A DNA stretch of 64,000 bases from Spirometra erinaceieuropaei (Eukaryota; Platyhelminthes; Cestoda; Diphyllobothriidea; Diphyllobothriidae). The translations under genes were made by a program, and so were the position numbers. The stretch covers positions 830,085 through 894,084 of the forward strand of contig CACRXP010000165.1 in the NCBI GenBank assembly GCA_902702965.1, written 5' to 3'. Each line of letters begins with the position of its first letter. Position 1 is the stretch's first letter. Under the pieces are notes generated by a model that saw only the letters and a list, made by a program, of their open reading frames with translations, was not told the origin of the DNA and ran no database searches. This document shows, piece after piece, positions 44,860 through 55,819 of this stretch.

Positions 44860-46070
44860 CACTTGATACGTAGTTGGCAATCCCTAAATGCTGCTGAAAA
44901 TGCGGAAAATCTTTCGAAATATAGCACAGCGAGTAAATTTTGAAAGTCCAAATTTGTCGTTCCTTTAAGCATATTTATTGAAAAAAAATACAACCCACTA
45001 CAAGATTAGCACGGAGATTTTGTACTCGGTTCCAACTAGAGGCGGAGACTTATAGAAGCTTCTGAGAAATCGCGATATACCATACTCCACAGCATAGATA
45101 ATAACTAAAAGCCCAGAAACGCGTGTTTCACCGATATTCTGCCGCTGCATGACACAGCTGCGAACGGTTCGTCTCATCAGTGGGTCCCCTGACGTGCCCT
45201 ATGTGCCTTCTAGAAGATACTTCAGTTCAGAAATTGCAGCTTCTTCAATTCCCTCAGAAATTAATCGCTAACTTGAAGTAAATCAGGCTATCTGAGACTT
45301 TTCGGCTGAGACTGAATTTCGATATGAATATTCGGGCCGCCGTCCGTCGGCCATTACGGAATAACCGCGTAACATTCATAAACTGCCAACAGGCAGCCAG
45401 AAGTATGTACTGAGATGGCACGATATACCATACTTGACAACACAGGTAATAACATATATGATCCCCAATCGAATAATTTACTCCAAGTCAATGATTAATT
45501 TCCGAGAAAATTAAAGAGCCGTAATATATAGTGGACTTATACCCCAGGTAGATAGTTGTTTTTAACTAGTGTAGATTGCACAACCGACTGGAATTACGCG
45601 GTGACTGTAGTTAATGCCAGTGAGTATTTAAGCCACCACACTTACATAATTCGTTTTGCTTGGATTTTGGCGCTCCGTCGAGCAAACTTTTAATGTTCAC
45701 CACTGGGAACGCATTTGTATCAGACGTCCTTTTCCATTCTCCCAAAGCATCCCCCTTCCACCAGTATACGCTGCGCCAGTTCCCCAGTGAACAACTGTCC
45801 ACAACTTCCAACCTATAAATTCAGTTCCATCTGTTCTCTTGCTACCGTCTGTGGCGGCGATTCGGCATTACTTCAAACAACTTGTATCGGCAGCACAACT
45901 GACTCGGTCTGTCAGGGGAGGTTGGAAGCCCCCTTGTCGGACAGTTTGCACTCTGTGCCAACCAGCTCCGCAACATACCAAAAAAATTAGTTGGTGTGGG
46001 TTATTTTTAGTCTCACATGTCCGTTTTTGAATTTATTTTATTATTATTACTGTTTATTTTTCTATTATCA
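44860..46070. other. no recognised gene
   Basis: Frames of about 60-90 codons on both strands (45611-45811 minus, 45715-45990 plus) overlap and show no domain. Confidence 0.4.
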
Positions 46071-46135
46071 TTTATTCATAGATGTTTTGGCAGATTTTGA
46101 ATAATTAGTATTCACCCAACGGTGAAAAACTCTAC

Positions 46136-46214
46136 GCGTCGGTGGGATTCGAACCCACACAGTAAGGGAAAGGCTTTAGCGCAGCCAACGCTCTAACCAC
46201 CTGAGCTACGAGGC
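46136..46214 (-). pseudogene. tRNA-like sequence, unit D
   Basis: Minus strand copy within a TIR-like frame (CACCCAACGGTGAAAAACTC at the left; TTTGGGTCAA at the right). The anticodon loop reads GCGCTAA, so position 33 is C and the anticodon triplet is GCT, in contrast to ACT in the other copies. Confidence 0.55.
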
Positions 46215-46416
46215 CCCGCCGGACTACTCGAGTTTAATTACATTTGGGTCAAGCTACCCGTCCCACCTGCTGCAACGTCTGGAATCCACAAAATCTGATG
46301 CAGTAAGTTGACTGCCCAGACAGGATTTCCTAAGTAATTCACTCAGAATCCACCAGATGAATACCAGGCTTACGTAATTCATAGATGTTTCGGCAGATTT
46401 TGAATCGTCCGGCGGG

Positions 46417-46495
46417 GCCTCGTAGCTCAATTGGTTAAAGCGTTGGCTGTACTAAAGCCTTCCCCTTGCTGCGTGGGTTGGAATCCCACCGAAGC
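46417..46495 (+). tRNA. tRNA-like sequence, unit E
   Basis: Plus strand copy with acceptor GCCTCG/GAAGC-side mismatch, box A TAGCTCAATTGGTTAAAGC, loop GTACTAA, T-arm GTGGGTTGGAATCCCAC (box B changed TTC to TTG) and TTTTT six bases after the end. The left TIR is missing because the sequence joins the preceding unit at TTTTGAATCGTCC. Confidence 0.5.
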
Positions 46496-46632
46496 ACCGA
46501 GTTTTTCACAGTTGGGTCAATATGTATTATCATTTATTATAAAGAGTGTGCCGGTAAATGAGAAACCAGAAGGAAAGTTCGGATAAAATTAGTGCAGAAG
46601 GAAGTGGCAAATAGCAAAGATTTGCCCTGTAA

Positions 46633-46913
46633 GATGTGGTTATGTAGCCCCACCTGGTGGACACAACACTGTTGGAGTTGGGGGTTAAGATTGTTGGTTA
46701 GGGTTGGAGGTTAGGCTTAGAGTTAAGGCAACCATTTCTCAACCACTCAACGTGCAACCGCGCATTCCCAATAGCTTTTCTTTTGCATACAACTACTTGA
46801 CCTCGTCGCATATGCGGTCCCCGACAGCACCTGTAAAAACCTCTATTACCACCGATCCTGTAGTACAGGTGGCTGGGGTTTGTTTACTTCAGTTGGGGCT
46901 GCATAGCCACATC
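46633..46913 (+). mobile_element. MITE with internal telomere-like tract
   Basis: The termini GATGTGGTTATGTAGCCCCA and GGGCTGCATAGCCACATC are inverted over about 24 bp. The interior has GGTTAGGG-like units (46673-46735), then a stretch shared with 57038-57331 in the opposite orientation and, in part, with 1371-1450 and 35060-35130. Non-autonomous, superfamily unknown. Confidence 0.8.
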
Positions 46914-47149
46914 TGCCTGAATGCCCGCAAGTCGCTGGTGCGGTTGTATCTCCCTAGTACCCGAATAAAATTGCACATGTTTGCATGTCTGGTGTGACTA
47001 TTTGAGTAGTTGTGGCACCTATGACAGGCTGGAAAGTCAATAGGACTCGAGTGGATGAAAATAAAGCGAAATCTGTTTAACTGGGCCACATTGGGCAAGT
47101 TGTTGTGGGCCTAAGTTTTGAACTTTTGGTTCGTTCGTAGGCCCGGTAG

Positions 47150-47550
47150 AACAATTTTGCTAGCTAGCATTGCATATTTTCGAGGCACCATGACTGTGCG
47201 CGGGCAAACCGCGTGAATACGCCATCGGAGAGACCGGAGTTAGCTTGAACCAATCAACAGACAGGATCTTATCGAGAGGCTGCAAAAAGCTGCTGCTCTC
47301 GTTCCCCCCCCCCCCTCCACACACACCCCTGCCTGTCCTCCTAATCAGCCCCCCCCCACCCATGAATTGCAACCCTCGGCCGCCAGACCGTCTAGCCGGA
47401 TGACGTGTAATCATCACCATCGGCATCTAGCTGACGTGGTCGTTTTGCCGCGTGCAGTGCCACGTCGACCGCAGGGCCGCTTTAGACCATTTGACTGACC
47501 TACCGACCATCGGGGTGATTTCCGCGTCCTCCCGAAATGCAGTCTGTCCT
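47150..47550. repeat. dispersed repeat, paired with 59850-60237
   Basis: CGCGTGAATACGCCATCGGAG, GAGAGGCTGCAAAAAGCTGC, CCGGATGACGTGTAATCATC, and CCTCCCGAAATGCA recur at 59850-60237. Includes a C-rich stretch (47306-47350). Minus frames through it (47414-47887; 59830-60231) are open in both copies over RTRKSPRWS and QSNGLKRP, but I recognise no domain. Confidence 0.75.
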
Positions 47551-47816
47551 TAAGGCTTGGTCGCCCCGGTTCCTTCTGTTCTGTGACAGTCCCCCGAGGC
47601 TGTTGCGCTAAAGAGTGCAACACATTCGCCCCCTGTAGCTGGGATACTGCTATAGAGGGGAGGGGAGCAGAGTCAGTGCGTGACGCAACTACTGCCGCAC
47701 ATGGGATGGGTGTGGCGGCATGCCTGGGCGTTGTCACCTTCAGCCACTGCGCCCTACCCCACCACCAGTTTGCCGACATACTCGGACAGTAGACTGCTGC
47801 ATGGGATAAGAGAGTG

Positions 47817-47855
47817 TGAGAGAGAGAAAGAAAGAAAGAGAAAGAGGTCGACGTT
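47817..47855 (+). repeat. GA-rich simple repeat
   Basis: GAGA and GAAA units in an imperfect run. Confidence 0.8.
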
Positions 47856-47911
47856 GGCGTGTCCACCCCCATGGCACATCGACGCATTCCTCACTAATAG
47901 TAAATCTGACA

Positions 47912-48082
47912 CGGAATAGCATTACCGACAAAGACAAGGGAGACTGGAATGGCCATTTCTGGCTTATTAGCCGTCGTCAGCCAGTCATATCCAACCCCGA
48001 AGTGTGGAACACCCGAGGCTCGAATTCGGGACCTGTTAGTTAGAAGTCCACGCCTCTAACTACTGGACCACGAGCCCGTTGT
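47912..48082 (-). mobile_element. SINE family S1 copy, minus, good head
   Basis: Reverse-strand head with box A-like TGGTCCAGTAGTTAGAGGC and box B-like GAATTCGAGCC, ending at CGAGCCCGTTG on the plus strand. The body has CGACAAAGACAAGGGAGACT. One of the clearer copies; the 3' portion beyond ATTACCGAC is absent. Confidence 0.85.
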
Positions 48083-48299
48083 TCTGACACGCTTGAATTT
48101 ATGACGACGCGCTAAAGTTCGTGGCTTGGGAGGCTCCGGGTCCTCCCCCATCCGCGCAAAACCCCGGGTGCAGTCTGCGGGAGGCCGGCCGTTTGTAGCA
48201 TAAGTAGACGGGTTAGTTAATTTTGCCAGACATTACACCCGTGCCCACCTCTGTTCGTCTTGACATGTGGGTTGGAACAATTCAAATGGGCCCATAATA

Positions 48300-49143
48300 C
48301 AGTAGGTGGACAAACTCATGAAATGTCAATCGAAATTCCGAAATGCGTTTTCGTTTCGAAAATATTAATTAAGTAGGGTTGTAAAATCAATCAGTAGTTC
48401 AGTTACCCTAGGACGCCGGCTTTCGAATGAACCTCCTTCTGGCTGCATACAAAAGCTACACCCTGCAAAAATGACTACTTATACAGCATGCATTTTTCTC
48501 ATTGACTTTCGATGCCCATAAAAGTCCAATTATATTTCATGGAAAACATGCATAAAATATTAATTAATTTGCTCAGCCGGTAGACAATTACGCCTTCTTC
48601 CAATCTTATAGAATAGAATAGGTTTATTGTAGCGCCCCTTGAACACTGTCAGTCCCCTTTGAACTCAGGAAAAAAACCCAAAACAAACTCATCAATTTCA
48701 ACTGCACTTTGAATTCATTTGTTTCGGGTGTCTGTTTAGCCAAAAAAGCGCGAATTGAGAGTTTGTTTCAAGTTAAAAAAAACCTCCGTTCTAAGCGAAA
48801 ATAATAAAAAAGTTATAAAAAATAACGATATGTACAATATAAAAATATATATATATATATATATATATACAAAATATATACAAAATATATACAAATATAT
48901 ACAATAGATATATATGCAATATATAAAAATTACTTTCGAAGGAAGGGTATAATTCGGTTTTCAAAGACTTTTCCAATTCCCGAGTAATTTTGAACCCGCT
49001 CTACCGTTACACTTAGATTCAGAGTTTCCAAACTACAAGCCGTATATTTTCCCCGTACGGAAAACCACACATTTCTCTACGGTAATAAAAGGGGGCCATA
49101 TAGGGTTCATAAAATTAAGCAGTGGATTGGATCCATATTGATA
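48300..49143 (-). mobile_element. long-TIR MITE, interrupted and truncated
   Basis: Left end CAGTAGGTGGACAAACTC after TA. The left arm is broken at about 48613 by ~325 bp of AT-rich and other sequence, including a TA/ATAT microsatellite (48845-48925). The element resumes in the spacer in minus sense (GACTTTTCCAATTCCCG). The right arm is missing. Confidence 0.75.
48845..48925. repeat. TA/ATACAAA microsatellite
   Basis: Runs of TATATA with interspersed CAAAA units. Confidence 0.85.
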
Positions 49144-49148
49144 ACTTA

Positions 49149-50139
49149 CAGTGGATGTGCGAACTCATGAACTGCCAACCAAAATTTCGAAATGCGTTCT
49201 CGTTTCGAAAAGATAAATTAAGTAGTGTTGTATAACTAATCAGGATGCAGCATAAATCTATAATGATCCAGTTACTTAAGGGCGTCGGCTTTCGAAAGAA
49301 CTTATTTTCGGTTGCATGCACGATCTATACTCTGCAAAAAATGACTAAAGCAGCATGCAATTTTCTCACTGATTTTCGATGCCCTTGAAAATTCAATTAT
49401 ATTTCATGGAACAAATGCATAAAAATATTTATTCTTTTACTTATTCGGTAGAAAATCACGTCTTCTTACAATTTTATACTCAAAAGAAGAGTATAATTCG
49501 ATTTCAAAAAAGTTTCTAATTGTGAGATTTTTTAATACCGTTGAATGGCCGTTCATGAAACGTCATGTATCTGCATTTACGAATGTGGCTTGTAAAGGTT
49601 ACAATATTGCTTAAATCCACTGCTTAATTTTATGAACCTCATGTAGTCTCCTCTTAACACCGTAGAGAAATGCATGGTTTTTCGTACACGGAAAATATAC
49701 AGCTTGTAGTTTTGAAACCCTGAATGCAAGTGTAACAGAAGGTCGGGTTCAAAATTATTCGGGAATTAGACAAGTTTTTAAAACCGAATTATACTCCTCT
49801 TTTGAATATGAAATTGGAAGAAGACTTGATTTTCTACCGAATAAGTAAAAGAATAAATATTTTTATGCATTTTTTCCATGAAATATAATTAAGTTTTCAA
49901 GGGCATCGAAAATCAATGAGAAAATTGCAAATTACTTAAGTAGTCATTTTTGCAGAGTATAGATCTGGCATGCAACCGAAAATAAGTTCTTTCGAAAGCC
50001 GACACTCTGAGGTAACTGGATCATTATAGATTTATGCTGCATCATGATTAGTTTTACAACACTACTTAATTTGTCTTTTTTGAAACGAGAACGCATTTCG
50101 AAATTCTGGTTGACATTTCATGGGTTGGCATATCTACTG
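49149..50139 (+). mobile_element. long-TIR Tc1-type MITE, reference copy
   Basis: 991 bp flanked by TA. Left end CAGTGGATGTGCGAACTCAT and right end CATGGGTTGGCATATCTACTG are inverted. Each arm runs about 365 bp (left to ~49510, right from ~49770), so nearly three quarters of the element is palindromic. The spacer (about 49510-49765) starts GTTTCTAATTGTGAGATTTT and ends GGGTTCAAAATTATTCGGGAATTAG. No transposase is encoded. Element orientation is set by the spacer, since the arms look the same from both sides. The outermost ~26 bp match the Tc1-like element at 53643-55439. Confidence 0.92.
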
Positions 50140-50149
50140 TACCTACGTG

Positions 50150-50310
50150 CCCACCTCTATTCGTCTAGACACTGTCTTCCTATTATTGCCTGGATGATGA
50201 GGGAGGAGAGCACACGGCAGGCGCTGCGCTCAAGTCTGCCTCACTATAAACTAGTTTACTCGCACCCGCATAGTCATGGAGCGGGCGGTGGACGTTGTCA
50301 CATGAGACAA
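50150..50310 (-). repeat. family W fragment, outer part
   Basis: GGAGGAGAGCACACGGCAGGCG and CACTATAAACTAG follow the order seen at 22500-22560 and 34160-34200. Confidence 0.5.
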
Positions 50311-50439
50311 TCGAACTGTCGGAATTCATCCGTGGTAATACGGGAGATCTGTTCCTATTCTCCAGTATTTGCCCGACCAAGGATTTAAGCCGAGCAAATT
50401 ATGTCCCGAAGAACCTGCTGCATCCTTCACGTACCTAAA

Positions 50440-50516
50440 TGACCTAGGCCAGAGAGCATAATGAGAAGTTTTGGGGTGGAGTCAGAAGGTTGCGTGTTCA
50501 AATCACGTCGGGGTCA
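50440..50516 (+). pseudogene. tRNA-like SINE head, family S2
   Basis: Acceptor ends TGACC and GGTCA are complementary, box A-like AGGCCAGAGAGC, box B-like GTGTTCAAATC. The anticodon arm is not clean. It directly precedes the body at 50517-50780. Confidence 0.55.
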
Positions 50517-50780
50517 CCAATGACGTAAATGGTAATGTTTTCACGAACTAACGAGTTATATCTCACGAGCCCTTAGCCTTTAAGGCAGCAAGTAAAACTG
50601 AGCAGTGAATAATATTGAGATTCTGAACGTTAAGTAACCTGACAACAGAGCGCGACAGCAACGCAGGCCAGCAAGGCGGTTTGTACAGGTGTGTCGTTTT
50701 TCGTCATATTAAAACATGTAATCCAGTCAAAGAAAATGGTACTAAATTGTCAAAGGTTAATTAGTCCGGTTCCTCACCAC
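50440..50780 (+). mobile_element. tRNA-derived SINE, family S2
   Basis: tRNA-like head, then a body shared with 8190-8449 over about 260 bp (about 80 percent identity by eye). Ends in CCTCACCACA. No poly(A) or simple repeat at the 3' end. A different family from S1. Confidence 0.7.
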
Positions 50781-50784
50781 AGGG

Positions 50785-51945
50785 GCGTCACTTATCTCCG
50801 AAGCAGTAGCTTTAATTACCCCCTCTTCTGAAGACCAAGCTTCTGTGAATTGCGGGTAAATATTGTTTTCCCTAATAGAATTCACTGAAAAACCTCCTTC
50901 TTGCCAATACCGAACCCCGTGTTCCGACAGCGAGTGTCGCGGGGTGGAAAGGAGTGGCATTTTAATTCCTCTCGTCCAGCCCAAAAGGTCAACTTGGCTT
51001 TGCGTAAAGGGCAGAAGAGAATTAAGGGCAGACTGTACTGAGACGGCATGCTTGCTTTGTCTTCAGTTTGCTTTCTCTGGTGGAGAGCGTTCCTTCTTTT
51101 GACAGATGGACATTGCTAACTTGTCCTAAAGTAACTACTGACATCCATCAAGGGTTCTTCTCTACATGGGTATTTTCGCAGACAGAATACTTCGCAAAAA
51201 TAGCCCTATAGGACGGCTGGTAGAAAATGCCGATTCCAGGAAATTCCTGCGCCTGGGCCATGAAACACTGAATCATGCCAACGTGTTAGGATTTAATCAT
51301 CATTTCTGAGGAATTTTAGTAAGGTTGTGCCACCATGGATCTAAATAACGGGAGTCGGCTGCTTCTAACGAAACTGCATTCCGAGAAGTCTGGTGTATTC
51401 TTCGCACTCGATGATCTGGAAGTCAATCGCTTTAGGGAACATAATGGGTTAAAAAGGAGATGAAAAGCTGCAAAAAGGTCTGGACGCGGGGATATGCAAA
51501 TCCGTAGTAAAGCCGACTCTGTGCTAATTCCATGGGGTACGGTTTCCCGTGCCGTAGCTTTAAACTGAAGGCGACGATAGGGTGTAGGACCCCAAGTTAT
51601 TTTGAGCTATCCCGTAGACGTTGTCGTGCGGTGAATGGTGGTAGAGAGGGTTTTACGGGTGAGAAAACGCACGGGAGGGAGGGCAAAAAGCCACAGAATA
51701 TTAATACATTTCTGCCGAAATTCTTATCGTACGCTGTCATTTGGCACAGAAAGTGAGCGCGATAACTAAAAAAAACAAAAAGAAACTTTCAAAAAATAAA
51801 TGGTTTCGAATAAAAGGCCGCTGGCAGGTTTACATTTATTCAGGAAGTGAAGAGAATTTTAAAAAATTGGAACGGTCAATAATAAATGATGCTTACGGTC
51901 ATACTGAATTTTTGGCATATTTTTGGAGTCCCACGCCTTATCGTT
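50785..51945. other. no recognised gene
   Basis: Frames at 50757-51102 and 51532-51956 are short, with basic or Ser-rich products and no motifs. Confidence 0.4.
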
Positions 51946-52260
51946 ACCCGACATAACCCTAGTCGTAACCCCAATACTAGCCTTCATAACCCCCCAAATT
52001 AACTCTAACTTCCGCTGAAAAGTAATGAAAGCTGACTTGTAATTCGAGGATCGTTGAAGGCTACGATTGAATATGTAGCCCGCATTTTTATTACTACTAA
52101 ATTGCTACTTATGCCATTTACGCAGGCATTTGTTTTGGTGATAATCGTTTTATTTACGGACGCCCAGAAAACTTACTTTTGGTTAAGGTTGTGGTTAAGT
52201 TAAAAAATGGGGTCGGGGGGAAGTTTTGCTTGAGGTTAGAAATAAGTTAGTTAGCCGCCT
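51946..52260. repeat. telomere-like words, both strands
   Basis: 51946-52015 is CCCTAAC-like; 52180-52250 is GGTTAAGG-like. The two opposed tracts are about 170 bp apart. Possibly an old foldback copy of the MITE family. Confidence 0.4.
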
Positions 52261-52677
52261 TCCGTCTTGCCCAATCTGGCCATCATTAATCAGAAACCAT
52301 GGATTTCCCGTTTTCCTTTCCTTAATGCGACCCCAATTCGCATCTTTCTTATTGCGCCTGTCCCCACACTTCGTCGCAGTAGTAAAACGAACATATGGCT
52401 GAAGTGGATAATTTATCAGTGCCTTCCTAAGATTCCGTCAATTACCGCGTCTGTCAGCCGTACTGATAAGTCCACTACTGAATACCCTTGCCGTATTACA
52501 GGAACCCATGAACTCCAATCCTTTCCATACTTATAACCGCGCCCTGTTGCATAATGCTGTACATAAAAGTATCCAGTCAATTCACACGTTTTTAAAGATA
52601 GTCCCCTATTATGTCCAATGCTGACAATAATTAAAACTCCGACTTTTTCAACAGGTGTGCAGATGTACAGTAGATGG

Positions 52678-53592
52678 GCTAACTCATAAAATGTCAACCG
52701 GAATCCCCAAATGTGTTTTCGTTTCGAAAAGATTTTTTAAGTAGGATTGCAAAACTAATCATCATGCAGTGTGATTCTCTAGTAATTTAGTTACCTCGAG
52801 ATGCCAGCTTTCGAAAAAACTTCTTTTCGGCTGCATACAAAAATTTTACTTTGTAAAAAATGACTGCTTACATGGCATGCATTTTTCTTGTTGACTTTCG
52901 ATGCCCTTAAAAATTCAATTATATTTCATGGAAAACATGCAGAAAAATATGCATTCTTTTCCTCATTCAGTATAAAATTACTTTCTCTGCCAATTTTCTA
53001 CTCAAAGGAAGGATATAGTTCTGCCGTTACACTTGCATTCAGGGTTTCCAAACTACAATCCGCACGCTTTCCGCGTACGGAAAACCATGCATTTCTCTAC
53101 GGTATTAAGAGAAGACCAAAAGCTGTTCATAAAATTTGGCAGTGGACTTGAGCCATATTGGTAAATGCAGAGACATGACGTTTTTTTGAACGGCCATTGC
53201 ACAGTATTAAAAACTCTCACAATAAGAAACTTTCTTAAAACCGAATTATACCCTTCTTTTGAGTATAGAATTGGAAGATGTTATTTTCAACCGAATGAGC
53301 GAACGAATAAATATTTTTATGCATGTGTTTCATGAAAGATAATTGAATTTTTGAGGGCATCAAAAATCAGCGAGAAAAATGCGTGCTACCTAGGAAGTCA
53401 TTTTTTACAGAGTGTACTTTTTTATGCAGCTGGGAAGAAGTTCGCTCGAGAGCCGACATCCGGAGGTAACTGAATTATTATAGAATTACACGGCATGATG
53501 ACTAGTTTTACACCCCTACTTAATTAATATCTTAGAATCGAAAACGCATTTCCGAATTTCGGTTAACATTTCATGAGTAAGCCCACCTACTG
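52678..53592 (-). mobile_element. long-TIR Tc1-type MITE, full length
   Basis: 915 bp flanked by TA. Left end CAGTAGATGGGCTAACTCAT, right end TGAGTAAGCCCACCTACTG. The spacer is in minus sense with about 40 bp deleted around 53020. It lies 50 bp from the Tc1-like element. Confidence 0.9.
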
Positions 53593-54216
53593 TATAATAT
53601 TTCTTGATTGGGATTGTGAGTCATTAGTAGAGAATGGACATACAGTACCTGTGCTAACTCATGAAATGCCGAGGTCAAAATTATAGTGGACGATGTAGTG
53701 TATTTTTGGTGTCGTTATTTGTGTTTATTTGGTTGAAATAAGGACGAAAAGACCGTTTTCTGAAGGAAAGTTTGATACGGATCTGTATATTAAATAGAAA
53801 ACGGGCCGGATTAAGGCGAAATTGGAGGATTCCTGATATTCAAGCAGTTTCCTACGCTATTAAAGTTTTCGGATTGAAATTCTTTGTGTAACCTTATTAA
53901 TCTGTTTAAGAAGATTAATAAAAGGACGAAATTTTTTGATAAACTTTCGAACAAAAAGAAAAAATTAAATTTCAATGTCAACAAAATCAGGGAAATGCAG
54001 ATAAATTATTTCTTATTGTGTTCAGGAAATAACGTGCGATTCTTTATCTAAAAATTCTATTTTACAAATTTATAAAGTTTTAGGTTTCAAAATACCGAAA
54101 TAAAAAAGTTTATCAGTGTGATTGTTTTACCAGACTGAAAATGCGTGTCGTAAACGAATATATATTGAGTTCGCGCGACATGCCGTCACTTTGCTCTGCC
54201 ACGCCAAACGATAACC

Positions 54217-55129
54217 ATGTCTAAACAATACTTATCCGAAGTTGACTTCCAGCGCATTCGAAAATTAGCGGCGGAAGGAATCCCGCGTGAGTCGTTAGCT
54301 AGTATTTTCAATATTAGCAAGGTCACTCTGTGGCGCATTATTAATGATAAAACTGTTCCGATGTTTTCTATGAACATCATTAGAAAAAGGATGAAGGAAT
54401 TTGAACTGCAGCGGCGGAAGGCCATGATTAAGCCATATTTAAGTAGAAAACTAATTAGAGAACGGCTTTTATTTGCTAAGAATTATATTGAATACAGATC
54501 TTCATTTTGGAAGAGCATTTTCTTCTGCGATGAGGTTCTATTTTTAGACAAGCCTACGAAGTCGCTCCAAACCGTCATATGTGGAAAGAACTTCCCAAGA
54601 GAACATACTAAACCGATGGCAACATTCAAGAACTGTCGGCGGATGATGGTTTGGATGGCGATTAAATTCGGTGAGCGGCCTGTCTGGCGGTCAACATCCG
54701 ACACCATCAACAGCAAGGTGTTCATTGCAATTGTCAAGGATGCTTTCGGCTACAACGGCATAAGTCGGAGCCGAATGGATACTGTAATTTTGCAGGACAA
54801 TGCACCTGTCCACCGCTCTAAAGAGGTACGAATTGGATGCCGCTTGCAAACATAATCTAACATTTTAGACAACAACCACGCTCTCCGCAATTGGCCTCCA
54901 ATCCATTTTCATCCCGGCCAACAGTCCCGATCTTAATCCAATCGAAAATCTTTTTGGAATAGTCAAAAGAAATTGGCACAAAGCTAAGAAGACTCTTTCA
55001 ATGCAGGAAAAATTGGATTTCATACTCAATAATTACATTTTACAATCCACCATAGATAACCTTGTCATGTCTATGTCGGACAGACTTTCTGCTGTTATTA
55101 ATTCGAATGGACAATCTACAAAGTACTAA
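54217..55129 (+). CDS. Tc1/mariner transposase (DDE), two exons
   Basis: Predicted as exon 1 54217-54825 and exon 2 54869-55129, separated by a 43-nt GT...AG intron (54826-54868) that keeps the frame. The product is about 289 residues. Residues 7-41 form a helix-turn-helix (SEVDFQRIRKLAAEG... SKVTLWRII). The catalytic Asp pair is at about D105 (FFCDEVLF) and D194 (LQDNAPVH), and the Glu at about 228 (SPDLNPIENLF). Spacing to the Glu is 33 residues, against the usual 34. The C terminus ends TKY as in Tc1 proteins. It is ~50 residues short: the stretch between the two DNA-binding helices, including the GRP-type motif, seems deleted. It may therefore be crippled. Removing the intron is a prediction: without it the frame stops at 54855. 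Confidence 0.85.
54826..54868 (+). other. candidate 43-nt intron in transposase
   Basis: GTACGAATTG at the donor and CATTTTAG at the acceptor. Excision joins ...HRSKE to TTTLSAIGLQSIF with no frame change, restoring the SPDLNPIEN motif. Very small introns occur in flatworm genes. Confidence 0.65.
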
Positions 55130-55499
55130 TTTTTTGTATCTGTTTTTGTCCTTAATTATTTTTGACCTTTTATGCGCCCTCCTCCTTTATACGTCCTCAT
55201 ACGTAGCCTTTATTAACTTGGTTGTAATATAGGCGTTTCTCGAAAATGTGACTTTTGTCGAAAATTATTTATTTTTATCTCAGTAAATAATATTTTCTTA
55301 ACCAAACTTTGCTTTATTTCTTTGGCACATCGTTTATTTTCCGCTATCAGACTTTGGGAGCCGTAGTGTTTACCGATTTTGCGTTAAAGGCGTTAACCTG
55401 TGTTAATTCGTGACATTTCATGAGTTAGCACAGGTACTGTAGGTCGAATTTGACTACAACTTGTCAACCGGCTTGCTTCTGAGTGAGTGTACTTTAAAA

Positions 55500-55641
55500 G
55501 CTTACTGTTTTAACTGAATACGCGTCTTTCAGGTAGCATGTAACAATTACACAACCTGTAAATGTGACTGTCTAAATGGCATGAATTTTTCCCATACATC
55601 AAAGTTTCAGTTAAACGTCTCGTGAGTTACGTCACTTTCTG
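55500..55641. mobile_element. short long-TIR family derivative
   Basis: AATACGCGTCTTTCAGGTAGCAT, CACAACCTGTAAATGTGAC and TCTCGTGAGTTACGTCACTTTCTG are family words in reduced order. Probably a deleted relic. Confidence 0.4.
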
Positions 55642-55819
55642 CATATATATATGCACTTTTCAACTAGCAGCGCAAGAATTTGCTCAGAAAATTCCATCGA
55701 ACCGCACAGCAACGTCAGAAGAGACCCGTAACTGCTTCTCAGTTGTTTAAAAATTAATTCCAACTTCTCTGTATGCTCCCCAATGGAGCAGATTGCAATA
55801 ATGATTAATCTGGGACATG

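Larger units (their letters stand above)
53643..55439 (+). mobile_element. Tc1-like DNA transposon, 1.8 kb
   Basis: TA flanks each end. The terminal repeat is CAGTACCTGTGCTAACTCAT followed by GAAATG, exactly inverted for about 26 bp at the right end. It carries a transposase gene at 54217-55129 and about 570 bp of 5' non-coding sequence. Compared with the MITE terminus (CAGTAGGTGGGCTAACTCAT) it differs at three positions, so it could supply transposase to that family. Confidence 0.9.

Noticed and set aside
47414..47887. 157-codon minus frame as a gene
   Set aside because: It lies half in the dispersed repeat at 47150-47550 and half in composition-biased sequence; no domain.
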